64,000 nucleotides of DNA from NCBI RefSeq assembly GCF_025947285.1, contig NZ_CP110008.1, positions 1,565,001-1,629,000 on the forward strand. The letters run 5' to 3'. This document shows, piece after piece, positions 52,721-60,005 of this stretch. The notes below the pieces were generated by a model. That model was not told where the DNA came from. It searched no databases and worked only from the letters and a program-made list of their open reading frames with translations. This DNA is from Flavobacterium sp. N2820. GTDB lineage: Bacteria; Bacteroidota; Bacteroidia; Flavobacteriales; Flavobacteriaceae. Position numbers and translations under genes: made by a program. Positions within the stretch are counted from its first letter, which is position 1; every line of letters begins with the position of its first letter.

Positions 52721-52852
52721 TTACGTTCTTGTTCCTCCGTGACCTCCAGCTACAATTTTTAAAATCCTAATGTTTAAATAAAAGAATTTGAATAATTGAA
52801 TCAATGGATTTTGCATTTTGGAACGCTGTACATTTGATATTCTTTGTGTCAT
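52721..52852 (-). CDS. Putative 43-residue peptide with GGHGGTR ending
   Basis: An open frame from ATG at 52852 to TAA at 52723-52721, 11 nt downstream of the flavoprotein stop and upstream of a clear terminator. The product has a basic N-terminus (TQRISNVQRSKMQ), a hydrophobic amphipathic middle (LIQLFKFFYLNIRILKIV), and an unusual Gly-rich end, AGGHGGTRT. The Gly/His-rich tail is not what random AT-rich DNA would encode: it is GC-richer than its surroundings. It might be a membrane-associated partner of the flavoprotein or a processed signalling peptide, but its function is unknown. Confidence 0.6.
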   Translation of the reverse strand: MTQRISNVQRSKMQNPLIQLFKFFYLNIRILKIVAGGHGGTRT

Positions 52853-52863
52853 AATTTTAAAAT

Positions 52864-54324
52864 TTATTCAGGAATTAACCACCAAAAAGGTTTCATTTTT
52901 GCTTTGTAAAGAAAAGCGTAGTGTAATGCTAATTTCACCCAGTGGCCCGCTAAACCAATATCTCCAAAGGTTTTTTTGATATCTCGTCCGCCTGTATTTG
53001 GATATTTTTTATAATCGGGAACAATTGGATAGGTTGTAATACTTACACCGCTTCCTTGAGTCATTCCGTAACCTGCTGATGCGATACAAGCAGCTCCCAT
53101 ATTTCCCATAGAACCTTTGTGATGCAAAGATTCTTTTCCAGTTTTAATGGAATCAATAATGTTATCTGCCACTAATTTTGCTGTAATTCCAGAAGGCATT
53201 CCAGTTCTTGGTGGTGAAGGAAAAATTTCGGTTCCGTTTTTACTTTTTCGTGGTTTTGAAATGGTATGAGGAGGTGCGAAAGCAATTCCGGGTGCAAAAA
53301 TAGTTGGATAACTCGGATTTTGATAGGTTTCTGGCCAATCTTGAACTGTCCATTCTTCATAAGGTCTTGGTGTATAATCGGCATCTACTACCATAAAACC
53401 TCTAAATAATTTTTCGGTAATATTTTGCCCGTTTTTGTCATACGCTTGAAAACCATGTCCTGAAAAAGCGGGAATTAGCATCCCAAAATCGAAAGTTTCT
53501 GTTTTATATTCACCTTCTAAATTTTCATAATGAACTAAACCATCTTCCACTTTTGTTACTCCAGCTCCTAAAATCCATTTGATATTGCGATCTTCAAAAA
53601 TCATTTCCACCATATCTTTAGATTTCATATTGAAACCGTTGTATTCCATCAACATACCGTCCATTCCAAAATCACCTAATTCGTATTCATTCGAAATCCA
53701 AGTAATTTCTGCTTTATCACGAACGCCAAACTTTTGCAATTCTTTTTCTACATTCAAAATATATTCAAATGCAGCACCTTGACAAGTAGCTTTTGCATGA
53801 CCTGTTCCAATTAAAATTTTCACTTTTTTATCCGATTTTTTTAGTTGGTCTATTAGTTTGTGAAGTGCTTCCGATGCATGTTCAGCATGATCATAAGTAC
53901 AAACCGAATATACCTTATTAGTTGCTGGTTGTAAGCCTTCGGTCATATCAAAAGCAAGTTTTGGACCTGTAGCATTGATTAAATAATCATAGGTTACTTT
54001 TTCTTGTTTGCCTAAGTTACCGCCAAAAACACCTTCTACTAAAATATAGGGTTTTACTTCTGAACTATCGCCTTCTGGATGAAAGGAAACGGCCTTGGCT
54101 TGTTTGTATCCAATGCCTTTTCTTTTATATAGTGGCTCTAAAGGAAAAATTACTTCCTTTGATTTCATTCTTCCAATTCCTACCCAAATATTAGATGGCA
54201 CCCATTGATAATTTCTGTTAGGTGAAACTACTAACACTTCGTGCTCTTTGGATAGCTTTCTTCTTAAATGAGCGGCTGCGGTATGACCCGAAATTCCTGC
54301 TCCTAAAACAACTATTTTTGACAT
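52864..54324 (-). CDS. FAD-dependent oxidoreductase, sulfide:quinone reductase-like
   Basis: A 486-residue flavoprotein. The N-terminal FAD Rossmann motif is VVLGAGISGHTAAAHL (4-19), the second dinucleotide segment is TYDYLINATGPKLAFD (111-126), and the FAD-contacting stretch TIFAPGIAFAPPH follows. Candidate redox Cys are in SVCTYDHA, KATCQGAAFEY and GAACIASAG. The C-terminus (HYAFLYKAKMKPFWWLIPE) looks amphipathic, as in the membrane-bound sulfide:quinone reductase group. Oxidation of sulfide or another sulfur donor with electrons to quinone is likely but unproven. The gene has its own operator-bearing promoter. Confidence 0.85.
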   Translation of the reverse strand: MSKIVVLGAGISGHTAAAHLRRKLSKEHEVLVVSPNRNYQWVPSNIWVGIGRMKSKEVIFPLEPLYKRKGIGYKQAKAVSFHPEGDSSEVKPYILVEGVFGGNLGKQEKVTYDYLINATGPKLAFDMTEGLQPATNKVYSVCTYDHAEHASEALHKLIDQLKKSDKKVKILIGTGHAKATCQGAAFEYILNVEKELQKFGVRDKAEITWISNEYELGDFGMDGMLMEYNGFNMKSKDMVEMIFEDRNIKWILGAGVTKVEDGLVHYENLEGEYKTETFDFGMLIPAFSGHGFQAYDKNGQNITEKLFRGFMVVDADYTPRPYEEWTVQDWPETYQNPSYPTIFAPGIAFAPPHTISKPRKSKNGTEIFPSPPRTGMPSGITAKLVADNIIDSIKTGKESLHHKGSMGNMGAACIASAGYGMTQGSGVSITTYPIVPDYKKYPNTGGRDIKKTFGDIGLAGHWVKLALHYAFLYKAKMKPFWWLIPE

Positions 54325-54343
54325 TTTGATTGGTTTAATATAT

Positions 54344-54387
54344 CAAAATTAGGCGTTAAGTATTTGTTGTACAGCAACATTTGTTAC
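54344..54387 (-). promoter_or_regulatory. Flavoprotein promoter with Crp/Fnr-like operator
   Basis: The -7 box is TAATTTTG (minus strand) at 54344-54351, 20 nt before the start codon. The palindrome GCAACATTTGTTAC at 54374-54387 starts 23 bp from the box edge, the same distance as in the efflux promoter. It differs from the distal efflux site at one base only. Confidence 0.65.
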
Positions 54388-54390
54388 ATA

Positions 54391-54420
54391 AAAAAACGCC
54401 CCGAAAAATCGGGGCGTTTT
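54391..54420 (-). terminator. Terminator of the small Cys-rich gene
   Basis: AAAACGCCCCGA and TCGGGGCGTTTT around AAAA, with A and T runs on both sides. It lies 20 nt past the stop of the small gene and only 4 nt from the flavoprotein operator. Confidence 0.9.
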
Positions 54421-54439
54421 GAATGTATTTTGAATAAAA

Positions 54440-54646
54440 TTATTCAGCTTTTTTAGTATCAGCTTTTTTAGATGAACAACATCCACCAGATTTTGCTTCA
54501 GTACCACAAGATTTTTTTTCTTCAGTTGAGCAAGATTTTTCAGTTTTTGCTTTCTCTTTTTTAGCTTTTTGTTTTGGCTCTTGAGCATTAACATTCATTG
54601 ATAACATAAAAGCGGCAACAGCCATGATAGAAACTAATTTTTTCAT
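54440..54646 (-). CDS. Small exported Lys/Cys-rich protein
   Basis: A 68-residue protein with a signal peptide (1-21, ending VNAQ) and a mature part of about 46 residues made almost only of Lys, Glu, Ser, Ala, Thr, Gly and five Cys (SCST, SCGTE, GGCCSS). No family is recognised. The Cys spacing would allow metal or persulfide binding in the periplasm. It is flanked by its own promoter and terminator. It does not have the palindrome of its neighbours. Confidence 0.7.
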   Translation of the reverse strand: MKKLVSIMAVAAFMLSMNVNAQEPKQKAKKEKAKTEKSCSTEEKKSCGTEAKSGGCCSSKKADTKKAE

Positions 54647-54698
54647 TGTATTTATTTTTAAATTGTTATTTAATCTTTTTCTGTGTATTGCACTATGA

Positions 54699-54706
54699 CA
54701 AATATA
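54699..54706 (-). promoter_or_regulatory. -7 promoter box of the small Cys-rich gene
   Basis: On the minus strand TATATTTG matches TAnnTTTG, 53 nt before the start. No GTAAC-N4-GTTAC site lies upstream of it. Confidence 0.5.
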
Positions 54707-54751
54707 TATAATTTTGTAAATAGTACTCTTAATTTTTTATTAATTTAACAG

Positions 54752-56353
54752 TTATTGTTTTTTTATTACCTTTTCTGAAATATAAAACTTATCATCGAAT
54801 ACAAAAGTAATAATCACAAATGCTGTATTTGCTGAAGAAATATCAAAATTCATACCGCTTTTACCTGCACGAATTCCTTCGATATCACCTTCTTCAACAA
54901 CTTTTCCATCTAATGTCGAAAACATATAATTTACTGAAGTTTCATATGGCATCGTAAATTCTACTCGAATGGTATCTGAAGTTGTAGGATTTGGTGAAAT
55001 TACAACCGAAAAAGGATTTTTACCATCGATTTGTTGTACATTTAATGGTGTGTTTTTTACCAATTTTACTTCATAAACCGTTGGATCAGCAGCAGTCAAT
55101 CCGGTTTGATTGTCAGTGAATGCTGAAGGTGAAGTACTTTGAATTCCTCCAAACAAATGGCCAATTACGAATTCATTCGCTGTAATATTCGACAATTGTA
55201 TCACTTCATTTGAATAATGAGGCAGCATTTTATTCGGAATAAATTCGGCTCCAGCTCCTTTTAAATTTGGCATTTCAACAGGCAATTGGTATTCATACAA
55301 ATCACCTGTTGCGGTTCTAGTAGTTCTACTAATTGTTTTCACAAACGGAACGGTATTGTCTTGAATTAAATTTCCAGCTTGATAGTAATACTGACTCATG
55401 CCTCCAAAAAACAAATTGTGCATTTGGTTTAAAGTAGCATCATATAAACACGCTTTTCCGCTGTGGTAATTGCTCAAATATTGATTGAATTGGGTTTGTG
55501 GAAAATAACCAGATGCTTTGATGTCAACTGGATATAAAAACGGTAAATCAACTGCAATTTGAAATACACCAGATGAAATGGTATAACCTAATTCTCCATC
55601 AGGAAAAACTTGAGGCAATAAATTATAATCGCGACGGTGCAAATGAACAGCATCTGAAATTACTTCATAATTGGCAAAACTTAAAGTTGTTCCCGAGTTA
55701 TCAATCGTGAATTTTCGGATAGCATTCGAATACGTTTGTGTAAACGTTGGGTTGTTCATTGGGTTATATCTTCCATCAAAACGATGTCCGCCCACTAAAT
55801 AAAACGTGGAACCAATTTTTGCTAATTGACCTCCAGTAATAGCGAAATTAGCATTTGAAATTTGTTTGAAATAGGATGTTATTGGCGTTCCTGCAATGAT
55901 GGCATTTATCAAATTAGGCACATCAACCGAAGTTAAATTATCAAACGTTTTATGGTCTGCAGCCGATGTGGCATAAGCGTAACCTCCAATAATGAACAAA
56001 ACATCACCATCTTGATAAAAGTTCATATTCGTAGATTGTAATTGCTCTTTCACTCCTGTTGGAAGTGAATTCACTGAAGCCGACCACGATTGTTGCGTTG
56101 CAATATCTATCACATATAAATCCGTATTATTTTGCGCTCCTGGAAAAGCATTAAAAGGCTGACGTGCATGAACACCATCTTTTCTTCCGCCAATAATTAG
56201 CCATTTTCCGTTGTGTTGTGCAAAAGCATAGGAATGCAATCCTGGTAAGCCTGAAACTGCAACTGGAGTTAAAACTACATTGTAATCAAATGTAGTCTGT
56301 GCTAATGATGACTGTAAAAAAGCCAACAATAACACGATGAAATATTTTTTCAT
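54752..56353 (-). CDS. Kelch-like propeller protein with T9SS sorting domain
   Basis: A 533-residue secreted protein. A signal peptide (1-18, SLAQ) is followed by Kelch-like repeats (KWLIIGGRKDGVHARQPF, LFIIGGYAYAT, TFYLVGGHRFDGRYNP). The C-terminal domain of about 85 residues starts at SVVISPNPTTSDTIRVEF and ends EKVIKKQ, the type A sorting signal of the type IX secretion system. It would be exported across the outer membrane and attached to the cell surface or released. It lies 64 nt after the 56418-56738 gene without a clear promoter of its own, so it may be part of that operator-controlled transcript. Confidence 0.87.
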   Translation of the reverse strand: MKKYFIVLLLAFLQSSLAQTTFDYNVVLTPVAVSGLPGLHSYAFAQHNGKWLIIGGRKDGVHARQPFNAFPGAQNNTDLYVIDIATQQSWSASVNSLPTGVKEQLQSTNMNFYQDGDVLFIIGGYAYATSAADHKTFDNLTSVDVPNLINAIIAGTPITSYFKQISNANFAITGGQLAKIGSTFYLVGGHRFDGRYNPMNNPTFTQTYSNAIRKFTIDNSGTTLSFANYEVISDAVHLHRRDYNLLPQVFPDGELGYTISSGVFQIAVDLPFLYPVDIKASGYFPQTQFNQYLSNYHSGKACLYDATLNQMHNLFFGGMSQYYYQAGNLIQDNTVPFVKTISRTTRTATGDLYEYQLPVEMPNLKGAGAEFIPNKMLPHYSNEVIQLSNITANEFVIGHLFGGIQSTSPSAFTDNQTGLTAADPTVYEVKLVKNTPLNVQQIDGKNPFSVVISPNPTTSDTIRVEFTMPYETSVNYMFSTLDGKVVEEGDIEGIRAGKSGMNFDISSANTAFVIITFVFDDKFYISEKVIKKQ

Positions 56354-56417
56354 TGTATAAAATTATAAATTGAGTTCCTATCAAAAAAAGGAACCATAAA
56401 TAAACTTTTTAAATTTT

Positions 56418-56738
56418 TTAAATGAAAAATTTTGGCGGATGCCAGATAGAATGTTGGTATTTTGGGATAAAAATCTTTTCGTAGTTTGATTTTTCCTTTT
56501 CAGTATAAAAATCGGGAATTAGAATGATTTCTTTAAGTGAAATTTCAGCGACAAATTGCGTTGGACTAAAGTTCAAATTCATGATTACTTTACCTTTTTC
56601 ACAACCCGAATTTGATGCCTCAGCATTATGACAAGTATTTTGACATTCTTGACTCACAAACATTTTCATCGCTCTAACCGATGGCAAAGTCAGCAGAAGC
56701 AACAAGTAAAAACATAACATGTGAACCGAGAATTTCAT
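56418..56738 (-). CDS. Hypothetical exported protein with Cys pair
   Basis: A 106-residue protein with a signal sequence (about 1-23, LPSVRA). The short mature part has C-x3-C (QECQNTCHN) and another Cys (SGCEKGK), and ends with a Pro/Trp motif, HSIWHPPKF. Similar small proteins with Cys pairs and a C-terminal PP motif occur near metal or envelope genes in Bacteroidota, but I cannot name the family with confidence. Its promoter carries the palindromic operator. Confidence 0.65.
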   Translation of the reverse strand: MKFSVHMLCFYLLLLLTLPSVRAMKMFVSQECQNTCHNAEASNSGCEKGKVIMNLNFSPTQFVAEISLKEIILIPDFYTEKEKSNYEKIFIPKYQHSIWHPPKFFI

Positions 56739-56742
56739 TTAA

Positions 56743-56785
56743 CAAATGTAAGTAAACTTTAAAAATATTTAGTAACAATTGTTAC
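56743..56785 (-). promoter_or_regulatory. Promoter of the 56418-56738 gene with Crp/Fnr-like operator
   Basis: The -7 box TACATTTG (minus strand) lies at 56743-56750, 5 nt from the start codon. The perfect palindrome GTAACAATTGTTAC at 56772-56785 starts 22 bp from the box edge. Confidence 0.65.
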
Positions 56786-56793
56786 ACAAGAAA

Positions 56794-56997
56794 TTAGCGC
56801 TTTTTCTTCTTAAAAAAATCACCAATCATACTAAAAAGCAATCCGCCCATTATTCCACCATACAAAGTACTATTTAATGGTTTTGAAGTAATAGAACAAG
56901 TTCCCGATGCACAACCAACGTAATGATAATAAGCGTAACCAGAAATTAGACCAATGATAACTCCAATAGCAACTGTATATATTTCTTTTTTATTCAT
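56794..56997 (-). CDS. DUF6132-family small membrane protein
   Basis: A 67-residue inner-membrane protein with two helices (YTVAIGVIIGLISGYAYYH and LYGGIMGGLLFSMIGDFF). Between them is the DUF6132 signature GCASGTCSITSKPLNSTLYG with its Cys pair. Members tend to occur near rhodanese and sulfur-related genes. Function unknown. It has its own operator-bearing promoter. Confidence 0.85.
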   Translation of the reverse strand: MNKKEIYTVAIGVIIGLISGYAYYHYVGCASGTCSITSKPLNSTLYGGIMGGLLFSMIGDFFKKKKR

Positions 56998-57011
56998 TTC
57001 ATTTAAAAAAA

Positions 57012-57055
57012 CAAATATACACTTCTAAAAGAGAGCAATTTGTAACATGTGTTAC
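57012..57055 (-). promoter_or_regulatory. DUF6132 promoter with Crp/Fnr-like operator
   Basis: The -7 box TATATTTG (minus strand) lies at 57012-57019, and the perfect palindrome GTAACATGTGTTAC at 57042-57055 starts 23 bp from the box edge. Confidence 0.65.
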
Positions 57056-57060
57056 TTAAC

Positions 57061-58575
57061 TTAAAACTGAAAATAAATAAAAGGTTGGGCTCCAGCAGAA
57101 GCCGTAGCATAAACAACCCAATAAATCAATCCTAATAGAATAGCTTTCACTAATAATGGAATTGAACTAAACGTTTTTTGCATAAAAGCAATTCCTTTTA
57201 CAGGAATAAAATGCCAAATTACTCCAATAGCAATCAATAAAAAGACGTTTTTATAGCCTAAAATGATAGTTTGCCATTGATTAAAATCGAAGGTTAATTT
57301 TCCAATATTTTGAATCACTTGAAAGGCAGTTTCAAAATCTTTTGCTCTAAAAAACAACCAACAAAAAACCACAAAATGGAACGTTAAAACCACTTGAATG
57401 GTTCTGATGAATATGTTTTTTGGTAATTTAATAAACTGTCCAAAAAATTTCTCAACTACTAACGCTAATCCATGTAAAACACCCCAAACTACAAATTTCC
57501 AAGAAGCACCATGCCATAATCCACCCAACAACATGGTCATAAACAAATTGAAATAGGTTCTGATTTTTCCTTTACGATTTCCACCCATTGAAATGTACAA
57601 ATAATCGCGTAACCAAGTGGAAAGTGAAATATGCCATCTTCTCCAAAATTCGGTAATAGAACCTGATTGATAAGGCGTTCTGAAATTATCAGGCAACCAA
57701 AATCCCATCAATAAAGCCAATCCAATTGCAATATCAGAATACCCTGAAAAATCGCAATAAATTTGAATCGCATAGCCATACGAAGCCATCAAATTTTCGA
57801 AAGCGGTGTAACTATTTGGTGCATCAAAAACACGATCCACAAAATTGGTCGAAATGTAATCTGAAATGACTGCTTTTTTGATTAATCCACCAATAATTAA
57901 GAACAAAGCTCGATTGAAATCTTCTTTCGTAAGCTTTAATCTCTCATAAATTTGAGGAATAAAATCACTTGCTCTTACAATTGGTCCAGCTACTAATTGC
58001 GGGAAAAATGAAACGAAGAACAAGAAATCTATGAAGCTTTTCGTTGGTTCTAATTCGCGTCGGTAAACATCAATTGTATAACTTAATGTTTGAAAAGTAT
58101 AGAATGAAATTCCAACGGGAAGAATAATATCTTCGAACTTCATTGTACCATCAAAAAGCGTATTGAAATTATCAATTAAGAAGTTGGTGTACTTAAAATA
58201 AGCTAACATTCCTAAGTTTATCATTAAACTCAGAATCATATAAAACTTACGATAACCTTGCTTCGTTTCCTCAAAAATTAATCGAGATAAAGCATAATCT
58301 ACAACTGATGAAAAAATCAGCAACCAAAAGTAAATTCCACTACATTTATAATAGAAAAAAAGCGAAAACAACACTACATAAGTGATTCGGAAATAGTGTG
58401 TTTTTCGCGATAAAATATAAATAGCATAAAAAATTAAAAACAAACCTAAAAACAAAGCGCTATTGAATAAAAGCGGTTGTTTTGGATTGTAGGTAAACCA
58501 ATTTTTAAGCGTTTCTAAATCAACAATTCCAACTGTTTCAAGAAACCAATTTTGTAAACTAAAAAGTGCGCTCAC
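57061..58575 (-). CDS. MBOAT-family O-acyltransferase (AlgI/PatA-like)
   Basis: A 504-residue membrane protein with about eleven helices. The AlgI signature is clear: IQIYCDFSGYSDIAIGLALL, then ITEFWRRWHISLSTWLRDYL and LLGGLWHGASWKFVVWG with the catalytic His. It brings acetyl groups across the inner membrane for transfer to a glycan. Its start is 3 nt after the stop of an SGNH gene, and two SGNH proteins lie upstream in the same operon, which together resemble alginate (AlgI/AlgJ) or peptidoglycan (PatA/PatB) O-acetylation systems. Confidence 0.93.
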   Translation of the reverse strand: MSALFSLQNWFLETVGIVDLETLKNWFTYNPKQPLLFNSALFLGLFLIFYAIYILSRKTHYFRITYVVLFSLFFYYKCSGIYFWLLIFSSVVDYALSRLIFEETKQGYRKFYMILSLMINLGMLAYFKYTNFLIDNFNTLFDGTMKFEDIILPVGISFYTFQTLSYTIDVYRRELEPTKSFIDFLFFVSFFPQLVAGPIVRASDFIPQIYERLKLTKEDFNRALFLIIGGLIKKAVISDYISTNFVDRVFDAPNSYTAFENLMASYGYAIQIYCDFSGYSDIAIGLALLMGFWLPDNFRTPYQSGSITEFWRRWHISLSTWLRDYLYISMGGNRKGKIRTYFNLFMTMLLGGLWHGASWKFVVWGVLHGLALVVEKFFGQFIKLPKNIFIRTIQVVLTFHFVVFCWLFFRAKDFETAFQVIQNIGKLTFDFNQWQTIILGYKNVFLLIAIGVIWHFIPVKGIAFMQKTFSSIPLLVKAILLGLIYWVVYATASAGAQPFIYFQF

Positions 58576-58577
58576 TG

Positions 58578-60005
58578 CTATTTTGTTGATTTGAATAATT
58601 CATATGATTGTATAAAAGCCTCAAAAAATAATTCGGCTTGTTTTTCATAGCCTGCTTTTGAATAATGTACTTTATCCCTTGCCATATATCCTTTTGCTGC
58701 GATTCTATAAATCGCTTTATTTCCACCTAAAACATACAACATATCCCATACAGCATATTTTTTTTCAATTGCTTTTTCTTTGATTTTCGCCGAATAATCT
58801 TCGATAAAAGTATTGGTATATTTTCTATGCAAAATAGATGGTGGCGATGTCATTACTAACACTGCCGTTTGCGGATTCTTCTCTTTAATTGAAACAATCA
58901 TTTTATCCAGATGTTCATAATATTGTTCCCCCGATTGTTTATCAAAACTTTCATTGGTTCCCAAAGAAATAATCACTAAATCGGGATTCAATGCTGGCAA
59001 TTGATCATAAAATAGTGGAAATTTATTGTAATCCGAAGCTTTTGCTCCATTAACTCCAATACAATGATAAACCACACCCGAATTTTCGTTTTCTAAAACC
59101 AATCCGTTTAACGCAAATTCGTTTATTTCTTGATTCGGAACTAATGCTATTTTATCCAAAGGTGATTCAGAACTATAATCGTTTGAAAACAGAGTCGATT
59201 GCAAATCTATCGGTATATATTCTGTTTTTGTAATTGTTTTTGATTGTGTTCCTTTCGTTGGAATGGTTAATATTTTCCCATCACGAATCATATCACTTTT
59301 TAAACCGTTTGCTTTTTTTAATGCTTTTAAAGAAACATTATATCTATTGGCAATTCCACCTAAAACTTCACCCGGTTTTACTTTATGCGTGATTTTTTTC
59401 GGCACTTTTCGTTCAATAACAATGCTTTTATTAGACACTGAAACATCAAATAAATTTACATTTTGAGGTGTAATTACTTTTAATTTTGTGAAATTAAATT
59501 GCGCATCTTTTACCATCAATTGAATGGCAAAATCAGCTGACTTTGTTTCCAATGAAAATCCGCTCAATCCAACTGGTTTTGAACTATCGGCATACAAATT
59601 TCTATAACTTTGAAAACTTCCTGAAGCACTATATCGAATAGGTGCACTGTTGTTCGTTTTAGCAACACTGTATGGAAAAGTAAATCCAAAACCAGCATTT
59701 CCAAAAATACTTTGAAATTGCGAACGAATTTTAGCTGTAAATAAATCGGCTTGAATGTGTGAATCGCCAATATGAACAATATTTATTTTTCCTTGTTTAG
59801 TTTGCTCTAGCTGATATAACTTTTCATAAAAAGCACTCACAGCAGATACATTTTGAACATCATTTCCTGAAAAAATAACGTCAATTGAATCGACAACTGG
59901 AACATCAAATGCTACAGAATCTATTGGAACCAATAAACTATCATTTTCTTGAGCAAAACCAAAAAAAGAAAGCCCGAAAAGTAACAGTAGTATTTTACTC
60001 TTCAT
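58578..60005 (-). CDS. SGNH-hydrolase protein with LysM domain
   Basis: A 475-residue exported protein with a signal peptide (1-18). SGNH block I is VHIGDSHIQADLF (about 77-89), and the later blocks VIISLGTNE and DKVHYSKAGY supply the Asp and His of the triad. A LysM domain (THKVKPGEVLGGIANRYNV to ILTIPTKG) is inserted near residues 207-252, within the SGNH region. LysM binds N-acetylglucosamine glycans, so this half of the system probably acts on peptidoglycan. It overlaps the neighbouring gene by 11 nt. Confidence 0.85.
   Translation of the reverse strand: MKSKILLLLFGLSFFGFAQENDSLLVPIDSVAFDVPVVDSIDVIFSGNDVQNVSAVSAFYEKLYQLEQTKQGKINIVHIGDSHIQADLFTAKIRSQFQSIFGNAGFGFTFPYSVAKTNNSAPIRYSASGSFQSYRNLYADSSKPVGLSGFSLETKSADFAIQLMVKDAQFNFTKLKVITPQNVNLFDVSVSNKSIVIERKVPKKITHKVKPGEVLGGIANRYNVSLKALKKANGLKSDMIRDGKILTIPTKGTQSKTITKTEYIPIDLQSTLFSNDYSSESPLDKIALVPNQEINEFALNGLVLENENSGVVYHCIGVNGAKASDYNKFPLFYDQLPALNPDLVIISLGTNESFDKQSGEQYYEHLDKMIVSIKEKNPQTAVLVMTSPPSILHRKYTNTFIEDYSAKIKEKAIEKKYAVWDMLYVLGGNKAIYRIAAKGYMARDKVHYSKAGYEKQAELFFEAFIQSYELFKSTK

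Noticed and set aside
54349..54594. Overlapping Lys-rich frame beside the small Cys-rich gene.
   Set aside because: It is a shadow of the real small gene in another frame. It crosses the terminator and has no signal peptide.
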